64,000 bases of DNA from Bacteroides sp. Lineage in GTDB: Bacteria; Bacteroidota; Bacteroidia; Bacteroidales; Bacteroidaceae. Shown piece after piece: positions 55,694 through 64,000 of this stretch (positions within the stretch are counted from its first letter, which is position 1; every line of letters begins with the position of its first letter). Location of the stretch: NCBI GenBank assembly GCA_022648295.1, contig JALCME010000007.1, positions 1-64,000 on the forward strand, given 5' to 3'. The notes below the pieces were generated by a model that did no database searches, had not been told where the DNA came from, and was given only the letters and a program-made list of their open reading frames with translations. Both the position numbers and the translations under genes were made by a program.

Positions 55694-58159
55694 TTATCTA
55701 AGTTTCGCGTCTAATTTATCCTCCAGGTTCTTCACCAGCTTCGACATAATTTTATCAATTGTCTTATCATTCAAAGTCTGTGCTTCATCCTGCAACATAA
55801 AACTTACGGCATACGATTTCTTTCCTGCTTCCATATTTTTGCCCTCATAAACATCAAAAAGTTCCACCTCCTTCAATAGTTTCTTTTCTGTTTCATAGGC
55901 AATCTTTTCAATTTCGGCAAACTGAATCTTCTTATCCAGCAATAAGGCCAAATCTCTTTTCACTGCAGGGAATTTAGGTATTTCCGTATAGCCAACCTTT
56001 ACAGAACGAATTGCTTTCATCAATTCCTTCCAGTTCAAATCGGCATAATAGACTTCATTATCGATATCAAATCCCTTCAATATTTTTTTCGTCATCACGC
56101 CCATAGTTGCCAGAAGTTTTCCACCTCTGGTCTGCACCGATAGTGCCGTGGCATATATATCGTTTACCAAATTGCCCACGACTAAATTTTTCATATCCAA
56201 TCCCAAGCGACGGAATACATTCTCCACATAAGCTTTTAACTCATATACCGAACTATCCTCATCAGCGTGTGCCCATGAATTGGAGACCTTTTTCCCGGTT
56301 ATCCATAAACCAAGATGGTAGCTTTCAGAATATGCAGCCAATACCTTTTCGGGATTCTTCTTCTCCTCGTTGTAATAATAGCAATTACCAAATTCGAAGA
56401 ACTTCAAATCTGCATTCTTACGATTAGCATTATGGGAAATACTTTCCAAACCTCCGAAAAGCAGAGACTGACGCATCACATTTAAGTCAGCACTCAACGG
56501 ATTCAGCAGCTTCACCGCATTCTTCAAAGGATAAGATTCCGATTCGTTATAATATGCTGCACGAGTCAACGAATTATTAAGAATTTCATTGAATCCGCAA
56601 CCAACTAGCTGTTCCGCTACTAAATTCTGTAACTTATTCGATTTATCATGCTCACCTTTAGTGGTCAGGCTTGACTTTAGCGTAGTAGGAATTTCAACAT
56701 TATTATATCCATAAATACGAAGAATATCTTCAATGACATCACAGTCACGTTGCACATCCACACGATAAGGAGGAATAGACAAGACTAGTCCTTCGGAAGT
56801 TTCATCAACAATCTTCATCTCCAGACTGGAAACAATGCTCTTAATGGTCTCTACAGGAATAACTTTACCGATTAAAGAATGAACCTTTTCATAAGTCAGG
56901 CTAACAATGAAATACTTTCCCAAATCACCTGTACAAACATCCTTTATTTCACAGGATATTGCTCCTCCGGCAAGTTCTTTTACCATCAAGGCAGCCATCT
57001 TCAAACAATAGATCGTTGCATTCGGATCAATTCCTCTTTCAAAACGGAATGAAGCATCGGTATTCAAACCATGTCTACGGGCTGATTTACGAATCCATGT
57101 TGGATGGAAATAAGCACTCTCAAGAAATACATCCTTTGTGGCTTCAGTGGAACCAGAGTCCAATCCCCCAAATACACCGGCAATACACATAGGCTTTTCT
57201 GCATCACAGATCATCAAATCGCGGTCAGAGAGTTTACGTTCCTCACCATCCAGGGTTATAAATGGAGTGCCTTCCGGCATTGTTTTCACAACTATTTTTC
57301 CACCTTTTATCTTATCAGCATCAAAACAATGCAAAGGTTGCCCAAAAGCATGGACAATATAATTGGTAATATCCACAACATTATTAATAGGACGTAAACC
57401 AATAACACGAAGTTTATTCTGTAACCACTCCGGACTTTCTTTAACCGTCACTCCTTTCACTGTCACACCGGCATACCGGGGACAAGCCTCAGTATTCTCC
57501 ACGGTAACATCTATATCAAGATCGTGATTTTCTACAGCAAAAGCATCAACTGAAGGCTTCTTTAATGTAGTGGATTTCCCATTCTGAATTAGATAGGCAT
57601 ATAAATCACGTGCCACCCCATAGTGTGAACACGCATCCGCACGGTTGGGTGTAATATCCACCTCCAATACGTAATCGCTTTTTATATTATAATAATCTTT
57701 GGCAAGAGTACCCGGAACAGCTGTATTAGGTAATACAATAATACCTGCATGATCCGTACCGATACCTATTTCATCTTCTGCACAGATCATTCCGATAGAC
57801 TCTATACCACGAAGTTTAGACCTCTTAATTGTAAAGCACTCATCTCCGTCATAAAGTTTTGTACCTAACGTCGCTACGACAACCTTTTGACCGGTAGCCA
57901 CATTAGGTGCACCGCATACTATTTGTACAGGCTCCCCTTGTCCTAAATTCACGGTAGTTACATGCATGTGATCGGAATTGGGATGAGGGGCGCAAGTCAG
58001 CACCTCTCCAATCACCAGACCTTCCAAACCGCCTTTAATTGTTTGTACTTCTTCTACGCTCCCAGTCTCCAAACCAATAGAAGTCAAAGCAGCAGCCACT
58101 TCGTCCGGTGTCAGATCGAAGTCGACATACTCTTTCAACCAATTATAAGAGATATTCAT
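55694..58159 (-). CDS. pheT: phenylalanyl-tRNA synthetase beta subunit
   Basis: An 821-residue subunit of full length. In order: the N-terminal OB-type tRNA-binding domain (about residues 40-150, VCGAPNVATGQKVVVA), B3/B4 editing domain (KPMCIAGVFGG), B5 domain (YRVDVQRDCDVIEDILRIYGYNN), the core domain, and a C-terminal FDX-ACB domain (FPAVKRDLALLLDK). It pairs with PheS encoded elsewhere. A -7-like TACCTTTG lies at 58194-58201. Confidence 0.96.
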   Translation of the reverse strand: MNISYNWLKEYVDFDLTPDEVAAALTSIGLETGSVEEVQTIKGGLEGLVIGEVLTCAPHPNSDHMHVTTVNLGQGEPVQIVCGAPNVATGQKVVVATLGTKLYDGDECFTIKRSKLRGIESIGMICAEDEIGIGTDHAGIIVLPNTAVPGTLAKDYYNIKSDYVLEVDITPNRADACSHYGVARDLYAYLIQNGKSTTLKKPSVDAFAVENHDLDIDVTVENTEACPRYAGVTVKGVTVKESPEWLQNKLRVIGLRPINNVVDITNYIVHAFGQPLHCFDADKIKGGKIVVKTMPEGTPFITLDGEERKLSDRDLMICDAEKPMCIAGVFGGLDSGSTEATKDVFLESAYFHPTWIRKSARRHGLNTDASFRFERGIDPNATIYCLKMAALMVKELAGGAISCEIKDVCTGDLGKYFIVSLTYEKVHSLIGKVIPVETIKSIVSSLEMKIVDETSEGLVLSIPPYRVDVQRDCDVIEDILRIYGYNNVEIPTTLKSSLTTKGEHDKSNKLQNLVAEQLVGCGFNEILNNSLTRAAYYNESESYPLKNAVKLLNPLSADLNVMRQSLLFGGLESISHNANRKNADLKFFEFGNCYYYNEEKKNPEKVLAAYSESYHLGLWITGKKVSNSWAHADEDSSVYELKAYVENVFRRLGLDMKNLVVGNLVNDIYATALSVQTRGGKLLATMGVMTKKILKGFDIDNEVYYADLNWKELMKAIRSVKVGYTEIPKFPAVKRDLALLLDKKIQFAEIEKIAYETEKKLLKEVELFDVYEGKNMEAGKKSYAVSFMLQDEAQTLNDKTIDKIMSKLVKNLEDKLDAKLR

Positions 58160-58193
58160 ATCATTATATGTTTATGTTTTCAAAAGTGACCTG

Positions 58194-58201
58194 CAAAGGT
58201 A
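58194..58201 (-). promoter_or_regulatory. candidate -7 box of pheT-yebC-TSCPD
   Basis: The minus strand reads TACCTTTG 34 bp before the pheT ATG at 58159. No -33 box is apparent. The rest of the 142-bp gap shows nothing further. Confidence 0.45.
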
Positions 58202-58301
58202 ATAAGATTTTTTGGTTGACAGGGAATTATCTTACAAGAAATTGCACAGAGCTCCACATGCAAAAGAGGCATATAAAAGTATCCCAATAATAAAGATAAA
58301 T

Positions 58302-59822
58302 CTAGAATTTAAGGCAAAATGTACGGGATGCTTTAGCAGTAAATCCCCACTTATCCTCTGCTTCTACCTCTAGCGAATGTACACCTTGTTTACATTCTAT
58401 TGGGAGTTGAATACTCCAAACTTGTTGTGAAGGTCTGTTCCTATATGGATTTAAACGACTAAACTTTGTAGGATATACCTTTAAATGATTCCAAGTCATA
58501 GTTCGAGCAACATTAGGGTCCATTTCCTCCACATGTTTGCACTGTACCCACTCCTTTCCATCTACCTTACAGCGCACATTGGTATATAGTGAACCACCAT
58601 ATACTGTAATCAAAACGTCCCCTGCTTTCTTCGGAGTTAAGAATCTAATAGAATTAGACAAAGAATCGGCACCTGCTACCCAAATATTCATATTCTTTGA
58701 GCCATCCTGTCCAATACCCTTATAATGAAATGTATAACTATCTTTGGTAAAGTCAAAAACAAAATAGTTACGAGGAGTTCCACATTGCATCAAAGCCGAT
58801 GGAATGCCTTCCTCGTCTTTTTCTCCTACCCACCAAAAGCCACAACTTGCTCCAGCTACAAGCTCATGAATAGTTACTCCATTACCTTCTGTAATAGAGC
58901 GTTGTACTTGATGTAAATGTCCAGAAAGCACTAAGACATTTCCCCGTCCGGCCAATAGAGAAAGCAAATCGTCTTTATTCTTCGTCAAAAACAACGGAAT
59001 ATGCATACAAATAACAAGCTGTTTGGATAAACTCACTCTTTCAAGATCATTCTTCAAGAAATTCAATTGACGTTCTGGTATTCGTCCTTCATAAGAACGC
59101 ATTCCCGTACCATACACGTTATTCAGCACAATAAAATGTACATTTCCTCTATTAAAAGCATAATAAGATGCTCCCCAGAAATTATTGTACGTAACCTCTT
59201 GGTTCATTCTTACAGTATCAGCATCACGATCGTGATTTCCTATTATAGTCCACGATTTCATAGGTAACTGACTTATCATCTGTTTAAGTGGCGAAAACAG
59301 AGTAAGATTATTGTTTACCAAATCACCTAAAAACAGATTAGTTGGCATAGAACTTCCTGCTAATAATTCAGAGAACAAACTACATGATGCATAATTAAGT
59401 TCTTCCCAATTACCAACTTGTACATCACCAATTGCATTTACAATGAAATGATTATCCACTTCTACTTTATGAATTCCGAATTTTACAGTTTTTGCAAGAG
59501 AATGCGATGGGCCCCAATAATAAAATGCACTATTCTCTATCATCCCCTTGGAAAAAGCGTAATTAGATGGAAGGATTGGAAAGACACTCCATCCCGGCAG
59601 CATATCCAGCACAAACTCCCCATCACGATCTGTCACAACAATAGCCTCACCATTGGAAACGTCTATACCTGATATTCCTTTTTCATTTCTATCTTGAACA
59701 CCATTTTTATTCTTATCATTAAAGATCGTTCCATGGATCGCCTCCAAATTTTGTTGAGCCCAGCAGTGATAAGAGAGTAATATTTGCAAGAAAAGAAATG
59801 CTCTTTTAATATTCATATTCAA
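58302..59822 (-). CDS. exported calcineurin-like phosphoesterase
   Basis: A 506-residue secreted protein. After the signal peptide comes an N-terminal beta domain with a calcium-loop-like DKNKNGVQDRNE and VTDRDGEFVLDM (about residues 35-75). The metallophosphatase core has NAIGDVQVG, GDLVNNN, GNHDRD, MHIPLF and SGHLHQ, all the metal ligands. A C-terminal beta domain follows from about residue 350. It should hydrolyse a phosphomonoester or diester outside the cytoplasm; the substrate is unknown. It is 117 bp downstream of the propeller lipoprotein gene with a hairpin between. Confidence 0.85.
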   Translation of the reverse strand: MNMNIKRAFLFLQILLSYHCWAQQNLEAIHGTIFNDKNKNGVQDRNEKGISGIDVSNGEAIVVTDRDGEFVLDMLPGWSVFPILPSNYAFSKGMIENSAFYYWGPSHSLAKTVKFGIHKVEVDNHFIVNAIGDVQVGNWEELNYASCSLFSELLAGSSMPTNLFLGDLVNNNLTLFSPLKQMISQLPMKSWTIIGNHDRDADTVRMNQEVTYNNFWGASYYAFNRGNVHFIVLNNVYGTGMRSYEGRIPERQLNFLKNDLERVSLSKQLVICMHIPLFLTKNKDDLLSLLAGRGNVLVLSGHLHQVQRSITEGNGVTIHELVAGASCGFWWVGEKDEEGIPSALMQCGTPRNYFVFDFTKDSYTFHYKGIGQDGSKNMNIWVAGADSLSNSIRFLTPKKAGDVLITVYGGSLYTNVRCKVDGKEWVQCKHVEEMDPNVARTMTWNHLKVYPTKFSRLNPYRNRPSQQVWSIQLPIECKQGVHSLEVEAEDKWGFTAKASRTFCLKF

Positions 59823-59851
59823 TTAATATTATTTATCCTTGATATATAAAT

Positions 59852-59894
59852 ATAGAGAGTAAAAACGGAAAATTCCATTATTTACTCTCTATAA
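59852..59894 (-). terminator. hairpin after the propeller lipoprotein gene
   Basis: TATAGAGAGTAAA (59852-59864) pairs perfectly with TTTACTCTCTATA (59882-59894), with a 17-nt loop. On the minus strand a T/A-rich tail follows rather than a pure T-run, so it may terminate only in part. Confidence 0.65.
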
Positions 59895-59939
59895 CTTATG
59901 TGAATTATACTCGTCTTTGATTATTAAGAAATAATCTTC

Positions 59940-61436
59940 CTATTTTTTAATGTCATATTTGTAAATCATAGCATGGTCATCTGCATCAGTAAATATAACG
60001 TAGCCTATCCCAGTTGAAGAAAATACCATATCAAAATTATCAGCAGCAACGTCAGCCAGCTTAACCGGGGTACTCCACTGTTTTGTTTCACTATCCAAAT
60101 AAATAACTTTAGGATAATCTTGATCAGCCTCGTCTTTATAGGCTACAAACGGAGTACCATCAGGTGCAACAGCTACAACTGCGGAAGAATGAGTCGAAAG
60201 TATGATACCCAAAGGATTACCACCGACTGTTGACCACGCTTGAGTTTGAGGATCGTACTTTCTTAGTCTTAATTGATAACTTCCGGTAGTTGCCGCATCA
60301 TCTCCTGTTAATAAATAAACTGAACCATCAGCTCCTACCGCCAGATTTAACATGACAATGGAAGTTTGAGTAGCATTAGGCTCAAGGTAGTTATCCAGCA
60401 AAGTAGTCCATTGGCCATTTTCGTATTTATAAACCGAATGTCCATAATTCACTCCATTTACAGTACCACGATTAAGTAAAGCTAAATAAACTTTATCTCC
60501 TACACTAGCCATGTCACACAAATAAACAGGTGATCCTGAAGATAACAATGGAAGTTCAGCATTAGCCCAACTACCCGCATAGGTAGACAAAACAAATGCA
60601 TTTCTTGCATAGATAGAATTTCGACTATTATTAACCTGTCCTACAAATATTTGGCCATCATTAGAAATAGCCATGCTTATCTTTTGTGACTGTGCCTCAA
60701 TAAATCCCTGACTTCCAACATACTCCCAAGAAGATCCGCCCCACTTCATTAAAGAGGCTGCTCCTGAAATCGGACTTGTACTCTGGTCTGAATAGACCAC
60801 ATAAGGAGTACCGTCTTTATCAAATGAAAAATCAAAATAGGAAGAAGAGACTTGGGACCCAAAACCATCCGAAGGACCAACTGCCTCCCAAGCTGTATTA
60901 TTCCATTTAACCACACTCATCTTATAATTCTCATTTTCCCGAATCTTAAATCCCATATATGGAGTTCCATCAGTAGGATTAATTTTCAATTTAACCCCGT
61001 CATATAATGTTGTAGAAGTAAACATTGGCAATGAAGACCACTCCATATTAGAAGCCTTAGCTATAGTTACAGTATACTTGACGTTTGTTTTTCCGTTGCT
61101 CACAATAAAATCTACAGGGACCGTATAATCATTCACGGTAACGCTATTTTCTTGAGTGACTCCATCCACTAAAACAACATTATCTTCATTTGTTGTAAAA
61201 GTAGCGACTAATTTACTTTTGTCTACAAATGCGGGCATAGTAAATTCAATATTAGTAGAAGTCACATTCACGGTGTAATCTTCAGAAATAATCCCCTGAT
61301 TATTTTCCACTTTAAAACTAAAAGTTAATAATTTAGGATCTTGAACTTTAACTTCTTCATCGTTACTATCTGAACAAGATGAAAAGATAGCCAATAATCC
61401 AATCGTCATCCATAATAAACCTTTTACTCTTTTCAT
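59940..61436 (-). CDS. surface lipoprotein with propeller-like repeats
   Basis: A 498-residue lipoprotein (FSSCSDSNDEE, an acidic surface-export signal). An Ig-like domain of the DUF5018 kind (about residues 30-130, ending VKYTVTIAKA) is followed by beta-propeller-like repeats. Their recurring pattern is DGTPYxxY then xxKWxxxxWExVG, seen for example as DGTPYMGFKI, DGTPYVVYSD and DGTPFVAYKD. It probably binds a ligand or partner at the cell surface. It lies 45 bp after the M16 peptidase gene. No enzyme motif recognised. Confidence 0.75.
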   Translation of the reverse strand: MKRVKGLLWMTIGLLAIFSSCSDSNDEEVKVQDPKLLTFSFKVENNQGIISEDYTVNVTSTNIEFTMPAFVDKSKLVATFTTNEDNVVLVDGVTQENSVTVNDYTVPVDFIVSNGKTNVKYTVTIAKASNMEWSSLPMFTSTTLYDGVKLKINPTDGTPYMGFKIRENENYKMSVVKWNNTAWEAVGPSDGFGSQVSSSYFDFSFDKDGTPYVVYSDQSTSPISGAASLMKWGGSSWEYVGSQGFIEAQSQKISMAISNDGQIFVGQVNNSRNSIYARNAFVLSTYAGSWANAELPLLSSGSPVYLCDMASVGDKVYLALLNRGTVNGVNYGHSVYKYENGQWTTLLDNYLEPNATQTSIVMLNLAVGADGSVYLLTGDDAATTGSYQLRLRKYDPQTQAWSTVGGNPLGIILSTHSSAVVAVAPDGTPFVAYKDEADQDYPKVIYLDSETKQWSTPVKLADVAADNFDMVFSSTGIGYVIFTDADDHAMIYKYDIKK

Positions 61437-61481
61437 ATAAAAAAATATTTGCGGACAATATGTCCAAGTTAATGTATATAA

Positions 61482-64000
61482 TTATTCACCCTTACGAGGA
61501 TATAGTACAGCTTTAATCATAGGAACATCCACGATGAGAGAGCGAGCAAAATCTGCCACCTCCTCTATCGTTATATTCTTTAGCATCTTATCGTAATTTT
61601 CTACATATCCCCAATCTTCAGACTGATTATACACAGCATTACGTATCAGTGAACTCCAATATGAATTCTTTTGCTTATTCAATGCAAAGTCTTTCAATAA
61701 ATTATTCTGTATATTTTTCAAGATATCCGCATAGTCCATAGGAATCTTACACAAATGGTTTATTTCCATACGGGTTGCGTCAACTAATGCATCTACATCT
61801 TTCGGTAAACAAACAAAACTGATCATTGTACGTGAAAGAAATGAGGGATAGAGTCCCGCAGCAGATTTAACGCTAACGCCGTAAACTTTTCCCATCTCTT
61901 CACGCAAATGAGTCCTTAAAGTTGTTTTCAACAAATCTCTCAATATTTCAGACTTTAACTGAAATTGCTGAAAGTCCTCCGGCATATGTGCATTTTGGAA
62001 TATCAAAGAAACAACAGCCTTTGGAGAATTGCCCGTATGCCGTTCTAGCGAAACAGTCTCTGTAGGAATCTCTCTTTTTCTAAATACATAAGCTGTGTCT
62101 GGTTGTCCTGTCGGTAATCCTCCTATATAAGTTTTTATATATCCTCTCACTTCTTCTAAAGAGCAGTCTCCTATTAACACAAAAGTATAGCCAGCTGCCT
62201 TACCAAAAAATTTATTAAATAAGGGTAGCATATCTTTCTGTTCTACAACATCAGATAGGATTGAATCAGTCAATTCTCCATTTGTATAATTGCGGCCACT
62301 AAGCAGCCAAGATAATTCACGCTGAAAAACTTCTTCAGGTGTCTTTATCTTAGTACGGTATTCATCTTTCATCTTTGAAATAACCTGATCATAAATCAGT
62401 GTATCCAACCGAGGAGCCGTCCATTTGGTATAAAGTAACTGAAATAATGTTTCCATATCTTTTTTCTGGGAACTTCCTGCAATACCGGTCCGAGTCTTAT
62501 CCACCAAAAAGCGCATGGAAGCCGAATTGCCCGAAAGGAAATAATTTAGTTCTTCCCGAGAAAATGATCCAGCCCCTGAGAGACTGACAATATTAGGAGC
62601 TAATAGGCCACTGTAATATTCCAAAGAATCCAAACTATAAAGCCCTCCTCTTCTAAAACCCGTGAACACTATTCTGTCCTTATCCAATTGAGAAGATTTA
62701 AAAATTACACGAGTTCCATTGTTTAGCCATAAGGAAGTGGCTCCGATCTCCGGTAAGTTTTGTTCTTTTATAATTTCCCCACTCCGGGGAGCTTCGCCTA
62801 GTTTTTCAAACAATGCTATTTCTTTATAATATCGTGGAACCTTTTCTTTCTCTGCCTGCTGAATTATCTTCATCAATTTGCTGTCAGATTCCACCTCTTT
62901 ATAAATCCGATTATCTCCACTTAATAAATAATGTATCTTTCCGCCATCATAATCCTTCTGTAATACCTTTACTAGACTTAATGAATCTATTGTTGGTAAA
63001 TAACGTTTTAATAAATTCAATTCATATTTAGGAGAGATAAAACGATTGTTCACGAAGAAATCGGAATAGATATCGTTCATTACTTGGGCAGAAGCCACTT
63101 CTTGTTTGCTATTGACCTGATTAGCTAAAGTAGTATACAGTCTCTTTTTAGCACTTTCTATTTCCAAACCTGTAAAGCCATAACGAAACACTTGTTTCTT
63201 ATTGGCAATGAAATTCTGAATTCCATCAGTTATTTTATCCGGTTGCAACTCAACTGAGCCAAGAAGCACCCCCGTTGTATTTAAGAAACTGCTTCTTTGA
63301 ATAGTTGCCTTTTTATAAGATGGATTATCAAAAGCCAAAGCATCAAAACGCATCTTAAGTAATCTATTAATCAGTGTCCTATACAAATACTCCTTATAAT
63401 TCTGCTCTGTAAGTACGGCAGAAGGCAACGGAAGTAATTCAATCATATTCAATTCTATATCTTCCGCTGATTTATGAACAACCGACTTAGCTAAATTTTT
63501 CTTATAAGGAGGTATCGGATAAGTTTTTGCATTAGGGACAACTTCTGCATATGGAAATTCAAATTTATGTCGGATTTGTTTTTCCACTGAATCCACATCC
63601 ACATCGCCGACCACAGCAATAGCCATCAATGAGGGGTGATACCATGTCCGGTAATAGGCAGCAATATCCCGTGGGGAGCAATGCTTAATCACAGCTGTAT
63701 CTCCAATTGTTATTCGTTCTGAATATCTTGAATTATTCAGCAATTCATTCAGAAAAGCCATTTCCTCCTCTTGCTGAGAACTCTGCCTAGACAACCATTC
63801 AGATAGTATAACCCCTCTCTCCTTCTCCACTTGTACAGAATCAATTAAAAGTCCAGAACCCCAATCTGATAATATAGTTAATGTGGAATCTACCATCCCT
63901 TGCGAAGAAGACGGAAGCTGAAGTTTATATACCGTTTCATTAAAAGAAGTATGCGCATTTAAATCTTTTCCAAATTTTGCACCTTTTCCTTCCAAAAAGC
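61482..64000 (-). CDS. M16-family zinc metallopeptidase, 5' end outside window
   Basis: At least 837 residues, open to the right edge of the window. The visible start GKGAKFGKDLNAHTSFNETVY is the stretch normally just after the HxxEH zinc motif, which must lie beyond 64000. The third zinc ligand is expected in EKERGVILSEW. Two or more M16 domains follow, including the second half's LIGDCSLEEV. It is a pitrilysin-like protease, probably periplasmic, and leads a possible unit with the lipoprotein and phosphoesterase genes. The Met at 63995 is internal, not the start. Confidence 0.88.
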   Translation of the reverse strand, partial: FLEGKGAKFGKDLNAHTSFNETVYKLQLPSSSQGMVDSTLTILSDWGSGLLIDSVQVEKERGVILSEWLSRQSSQQEEEMAFLNELLNNSRYSERITIGDTAVIKHCSPRDIAAYYRTWYHPSLMAIAVVGDVDVDSVEKQIRHKFEFPYAEVVPNAKTYPIPPYKKNLAKSVVHKSAEDIELNMIELLPLPSAVLTEQNYKEYLYRTLINRLLKMRFDALAFDNPSYKKATIQRSSFLNTTGVLLGSVELQPDKITDGIQNFIANKKQVFRYGFTGLEIESAKKRLYTTLANQVNSKQEVASAQVMNDIYSDFFVNNRFISPKYELNLLKRYLPTIDSLSLVKVLQKDYDGGKIHYLLSGDNRIYKEVESDSKLMKIIQQAEKEKVPRYYKEIALFEKLGEAPRSGEIIKEQNLPEIGATSLWLNNGTRVIFKSSQLDKDRIVFTGFRRGGLYSLDSLEYYSGLLAPNIVSLSGAGSFSREELNYFLSGNSASMRFLVDKTRTGIAGSSQKKDMETLFQLLYTKWTAPRLDTLIYDQVISKMKDEYRTKIKTPEEVFQRELSWLLSGRNYTNGELTDSILSDVVEQKDMLPLFNKFFGKAAGYTFVLIGDCSLEEVRGYIKTYIGGLPTGQPDTAYVFRKREIPTETVSLERHTGNSPKAVVSLIFQNAHMPEDFQQFQLKSEILRDLLKTTLRTHLREEMGKVYGVSVKSAAGLYPSFLSRTMISFVCLPKDVDALVDATRMEINHLCKIPMDYADILKNIQNNLLKDFALNKQKNSYWSSLIRNAVYNQSEDWGYVENYDKMLKNITIEEVADFARSLIVDVPMIKAVLYPRKGE

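Overview
The window looks like chromosomal DNA of a gut Bacteroides species. The evidence is an A+T-rich genome with Bacteroidetes -7 promoter boxes (TAnnTTTG), SusC/SusD pairs with lipoprotein export signals, a SusR-type regulator, a bioB-bioA fusion followed by bioF, bioG, bioC and bioD, and MacB/FtsX-like permease cassettes. The species is not fixed by anything I can see. No rRNA, tRNA, IS element or CRISPR array was recognised.

Layout. (1) 1-7135: a short 22-bp-period repeat array, an arginase-fold protein, a small conserved-looking ORF whose second half contains two strong RNA hairpins, then the biotin operon bioBA-bioF-bioG-bioC-bioD. (2) 7178-12363: a GT2 glycosyltransferase, a LolE/FtsX-like permease, an aminotransferase and a fucose-isomerase-like protein. 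(3) 12373-25410 (minus): an eleven-gene export cassette made of one HlyD/MacA-like adaptor, one MacB-type ATPase, four tandem A/B pairs of FtsX-like permeases (eight permeases) and one GIN-domain (DUF2807) protein. A sigma-54-type -24/-12 element and a perfect 24-bp palindrome lie just upstream, which suggests control by an NtrC-family activator not present here. (4) 25606-40111 (minus): a polysaccharide utilisation locus for alpha-glucan, most likely dextran, with SusR-like regulator, SusC, SusD, SusE-like binding lipoprotein, GH66 dextranase-like, GH31 and GH97 enzymes.

(5) 40112-40693: a gene-free stretch with a long inverted repeat and a five-unit, 22-bp-period array of dyad motifs. (6) 40694-48207: DUF6078-like protein, LysM glucosaminidase, cytidine deaminase, GNAT acetyltransferase, a short QueG-like iron-sulfur protein with a DUF3795 protein, an ABC-F ATPase behind a long leader with a five-codon ORF, a deletion scar joining two broken genes, and NudC. 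(7) 48204-58159 (minus): housekeeping genes nhaA, lepA, a winged-helix protein, a C_GCAxxG_C_C protein, xth, an Nramp transporter, a TSCPD protein, yebC and pheT. (8) 58302-64000 (minus): a calcineurin-like phosphoesterase, a propeller-like lipoprotein, and an M16 peptidase cut by the window end.

The best candidates for something under-described are the four-pair permease cassette with its putative sigma-54 control region, the structured leaders in front of the biotin operon and the ABC-F gene, and the two 22-bp-period dyad arrays. All functional calls come from motif recognition by eye; no database search was run.
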